Positions 62,473-64,000 of a stretch of 64,000 nucleotides of DNA are shown one piece after another (position 1 is the stretch's first letter; every line of letters begins with the position of its first letter). Under the pieces are notes generated by a model, which was not told the DNA's origin, searched no databases, and saw only the letters and a program-made list of their open reading frames with translations. The stretch is from Magnetococcales bacterium HCHbin5 (lineage in GTDB: Bacteria; Pseudomonadota; Magnetococcia; Magnetococcales; Magnetaquicoccaceae). A program made the translations under genes and the position numbers. The stretch lies in the NCBI GenBank assembly GCA_002753505.1, contig PEAG01000005.1, forward strand, positions 23,109 to 87,108, read 5' to 3'.

Positions 62473-63870
62473 ATGAGTATGATTGTGGTGGATGAACCTC
62501 AAAGCCCTATTGAATCGGGCCACTCTCCCATGTACGTGGAGACCATTCGACGTTTGTATTTTAAGGGTGCCAACGAACAGCTTTCCCGAATTATTGGCAA
62601 ATTGTTGCCTGGCGACATTGTCATGGTGATCAATGCCGCTGATGATGTGGATGAGGCGACGGATCTTTTTAACCTGATCCCCGATCCCAAGCAGGCCGGG
62701 GAGACACTCAAGGATCTGAATGAGGATTTCCAGATTCATATCATCTCTGTCTGTACCCTGGATCGGGCGGTGCCTATCCTGGAAAGCCTTCCCCCGGACA
62801 CCCGCAGCCAGATCATCAGCCTGTTGAACCCCGAGGTGGGGGCACTGTTGATGAATGCCCTGGGTCAGGAGACCCAGAAAGAGGTGCAAAATCTCCTGCA
62901 ATATCTCCCTGATACTGCCGGGAACCTCATGACATCCCAGTTTTTTGCCATTCGGGAGACTGCCACGGCCGGGGAGGCCATGGAGGCATTGCACGGTTTG
63001 CCGTACCATGAGTTTGTTTTTTATGTGTACGTGCTGGACGCGGAACAGCATTTGACCGGTGTCAGTTCGCTGCGCAAGCTGTTGCTGTCGCCGAGCGGCA
63101 CCCTGGTCAAGGATATCATGGAGCGACGGGTTCACACGGTGAATGTGGACACGCCGGAGAAGGATGCGGCCAAACTGGTGACTGAACACGATCTGATGGC
63201 CATTCCGGTGGTGAACGATCAGGGGGTGTTGCGGGGTATCATCACCGTCGATGACCTGATCCATGTCATCCAGGACGCGGACACTGAATCCATGATGAAA
63301 GCGGTTGGGGTGGATTCCGAACACAAGCTGAGCATCATGTCCCAGGCCATCAGCAGCGTTGCCAGAAACCGGTTGCCCTGGTTGGCTGCGCCCTTCATGG
63401 GCGGGCTGTTTGCCGCCTGGATATTGGGCCTTTTTGAGGACACCATGTCCCAGGTGATTCAATTGAGCTTTTTCATGCCCATGATTTTTGGTATGGCGGG
63501 CAATGTGGGCAGCCAGACCGCGGTGGTGGCGGTACGTGGCTTGGCCACCGGAGCGATCACCGTCAGCGACTATGTGGCACTGCTGTTCAAGGAGACCAAA
63601 ACCGGGCTGTTGATCGGCTGTTTTTACGGTTTTTGCCTGTCGCTCTATGCTCTGGTGGTTTTCAAAAGCTCCACCCTGGCCTTTGTGGTGGGGATCAGCA
63701 TTCTCAGCAACATTACCTATGCAGGGGTGATCGCCTCCAGTTTGCCCCTGCTGTTGCAAAAACTGGGTCATGATCCTGCCGTCGGTGGTGGACCCTATGT
63801 GTTGACAACCGTCGATGTACTCGGGGTGATCAACTATCTGGTGATCGCCACCGTGGTGTATGGCTTGTAA
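62473..63870 (+). CDS. mgtE: Magnesium transporter MgtE
   Basis: MgtE is a Mg2+ channel/transporter gated by cytosolic Mg2+ sensing. The 465-residue protein has the N-domain (about 20-130) with IINAADDVDEATDLFNLIPD-like repeats. Two CBS domains follow (LKDIMERRVHTVNVDTPE and IITVDDLIHVIQDAD). The membrane domain of five helices contains RLPWLAAPFMGGLFAAWI and MIFGMAGNVGSQTAVVAVRG. ATG 62473 has AAGGA about 9 bases upstream and gives family length. A probable second copy begins 73 bp downstream. Confidence 0.95.
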   Translation: MSMIVVDEPQSPIESGHSPMYVETIRRLYFKGANEQLSRIIGKLLPGDIVMVINAADDVDEATDLFNLIPDPKQAGETLKDLNEDFQIHIISVCTLDRAVPILESLPPDTRSQIISLLNPEVGALLMNALGQETQKEVQNLLQYLPDTAGNLMTSQFFAIRETATAGEAMEALHGLPYHEFVFYVYVLDAEQHLTGVSSLRKLLLSPSGTLVKDIMERRVHTVNVDTPEKDAAKLVTEHDLMAIPVVNDQGVLRGIITVDDLIHVIQDADTESMMKAVGVDSEHKLSIMSQAISSVARNRLPWLAAPFMGGLFAAWILGLFEDTMSQVIQLSFFMPMIFGMAGNVGSQTAVVAVRGLATGAITVSDYVALLFKETKTGLLIGCFYGFCLSLYALVVFKSSTLAFVVGISILSNITYAGVIASSLPLLLQKLGHDPAVGGGPYVLTTVDVLGVINYLVIATVVYGL

Positions 63871-63942
63871 CCATGCGCGGTTGGTACGTTGGCTTGATCA
63901 CTGGATTTCACCACTATTAACTTACACCAAAAGGGTTCCGCC

Positions 63943-64000
63943 ATGGCCATGATGGTTTTGGATGACAATACAAACAATACGGCTGCACCGGTCAAGAGCA
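63943..64000 (+). CDS. Start of next gene, probably a second mgtE-like gene, partial
   Basis: The ATG at 63943 has AAGGG about 8 bases upstream and opens a frame to the window edge: MAMMVLDDNTNNTAAPVKS. The opening resembles that of the preceding MgtE (MSMIVVDEPQ), which suggests a tandem duplicate. Only 19 residues are visible. Confidence 0.5.
   Translation, partial: MAMMVLDDNTNNTAAPVKS

Noticed and set aside
1-64000. CRISPR array, rRNA operon, prophage or complete insertion sequence
   Set aside because: No regularly spaced repeat-spacer arrays, rRNA sequence, phage structural genes or intact transposase were seen.

Overview
The window looks like chromosomal DNA of a GC-rich (I would guess mid-50s to 60 % GC), free-living Gram-negative proteobacterium that oxidises sulfur. 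The gene content fits a Magnetococcus-like (Magnetococcia) or alphaproteobacterial-fringe lineage: a DsrAB-DsrL set, a FliX-like flagellar assembly protein, GatCAB, CbbQ/CbbO-like activases, and envelope bridging proteins of the YdbH/AsmA type. The genus assignment is an inference from gene content. No 16S gene or magnetosome gene is present.

Layout. 1-2.2 kb: an Rpn-like nuclease running off the left edge, a small unknown protein, a histidine phosphatase and recO. 2.1-7.3 kb: era, rnc, a DUF4845 protein, lepB and lepA. With recO and the phosphatase these form one tightly packed minus-strand operon with several 4-bp overlaps. 7.4-11.4 kb: fliX-like, leuA, tRNA-Pro(GGG) with its own promoter and terminator, and an M48 lipoprotein protease. 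11.75-13.8 kb: an AT-rich two-gene island, an ABC-type AAA ATPase plus a TOPRIM/DUF4435-like protein, probably a PARIS-like antiphage system. 14-17.3 kb: gatC-gatA-gatB. 17.3-23.7 kb: a large AsmA-like protein, tag, a YhcG/DUF1016 remnant, and ydbL-ynbE-ydbH. 23.7-28 kb: a HAD phosphatase, a small secreted protein, an inverted-repeat region and a KdpE/truncated-KdpD-like two-component pair. 28.3-31.2 kb: PhoU-like (DUF47), a Pit phosphate transporter and a PhoB-like regulator. 31.8-37.3 kb: dsrA-dsrB-dsrL followed by unknown small proteins. 37.4-45.1 kb: clpB, an HdeA-like protein, msrA, bolA-grxD, and cbbQ-cbbO-like genes. 45.1-48.4 kb: an AAA ATPase with a truncated partner, and a DinG-family helicase. 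48.6-56.1 kb: dnaE, accA, folE2, proS and an unknown. 56.1-64 kb: an FkbM methyltransferase, an iron alcohol dehydrogenase, a cytochrome b561/diheme cytochrome c fusion, a tandem universal stress protein, mgtE, and the start of a probable second mgtE.

How it fits together. Housekeeping blocks (translation, replication, fatty-acid and folate synthesis) alternate with physiology modules: oxidative sulfur metabolism, phosphate uptake and sensing, Rubisco or NO-reductase type activation, iron-sulfur delivery (BolA-Grx) and stress proteins. The accessory signals are the AT-rich ATPase/TOPRIM island, remnants of PD-(D/E)XK nuclease genes, the ATPase with a broken partner, and a family of GC-rich double-hairpin repeats in at least five intergenic places (25.2, 25.5, 31.2, 42.9 and 57.9 kb). 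The most interesting candidates are the ATPase/TOPRIM defence module, the RNase III with an Asp-to-Asn change at a metal-binding position, and the compact dsrABL cluster with unrecognised neighbours and an FNR-like box upstream.
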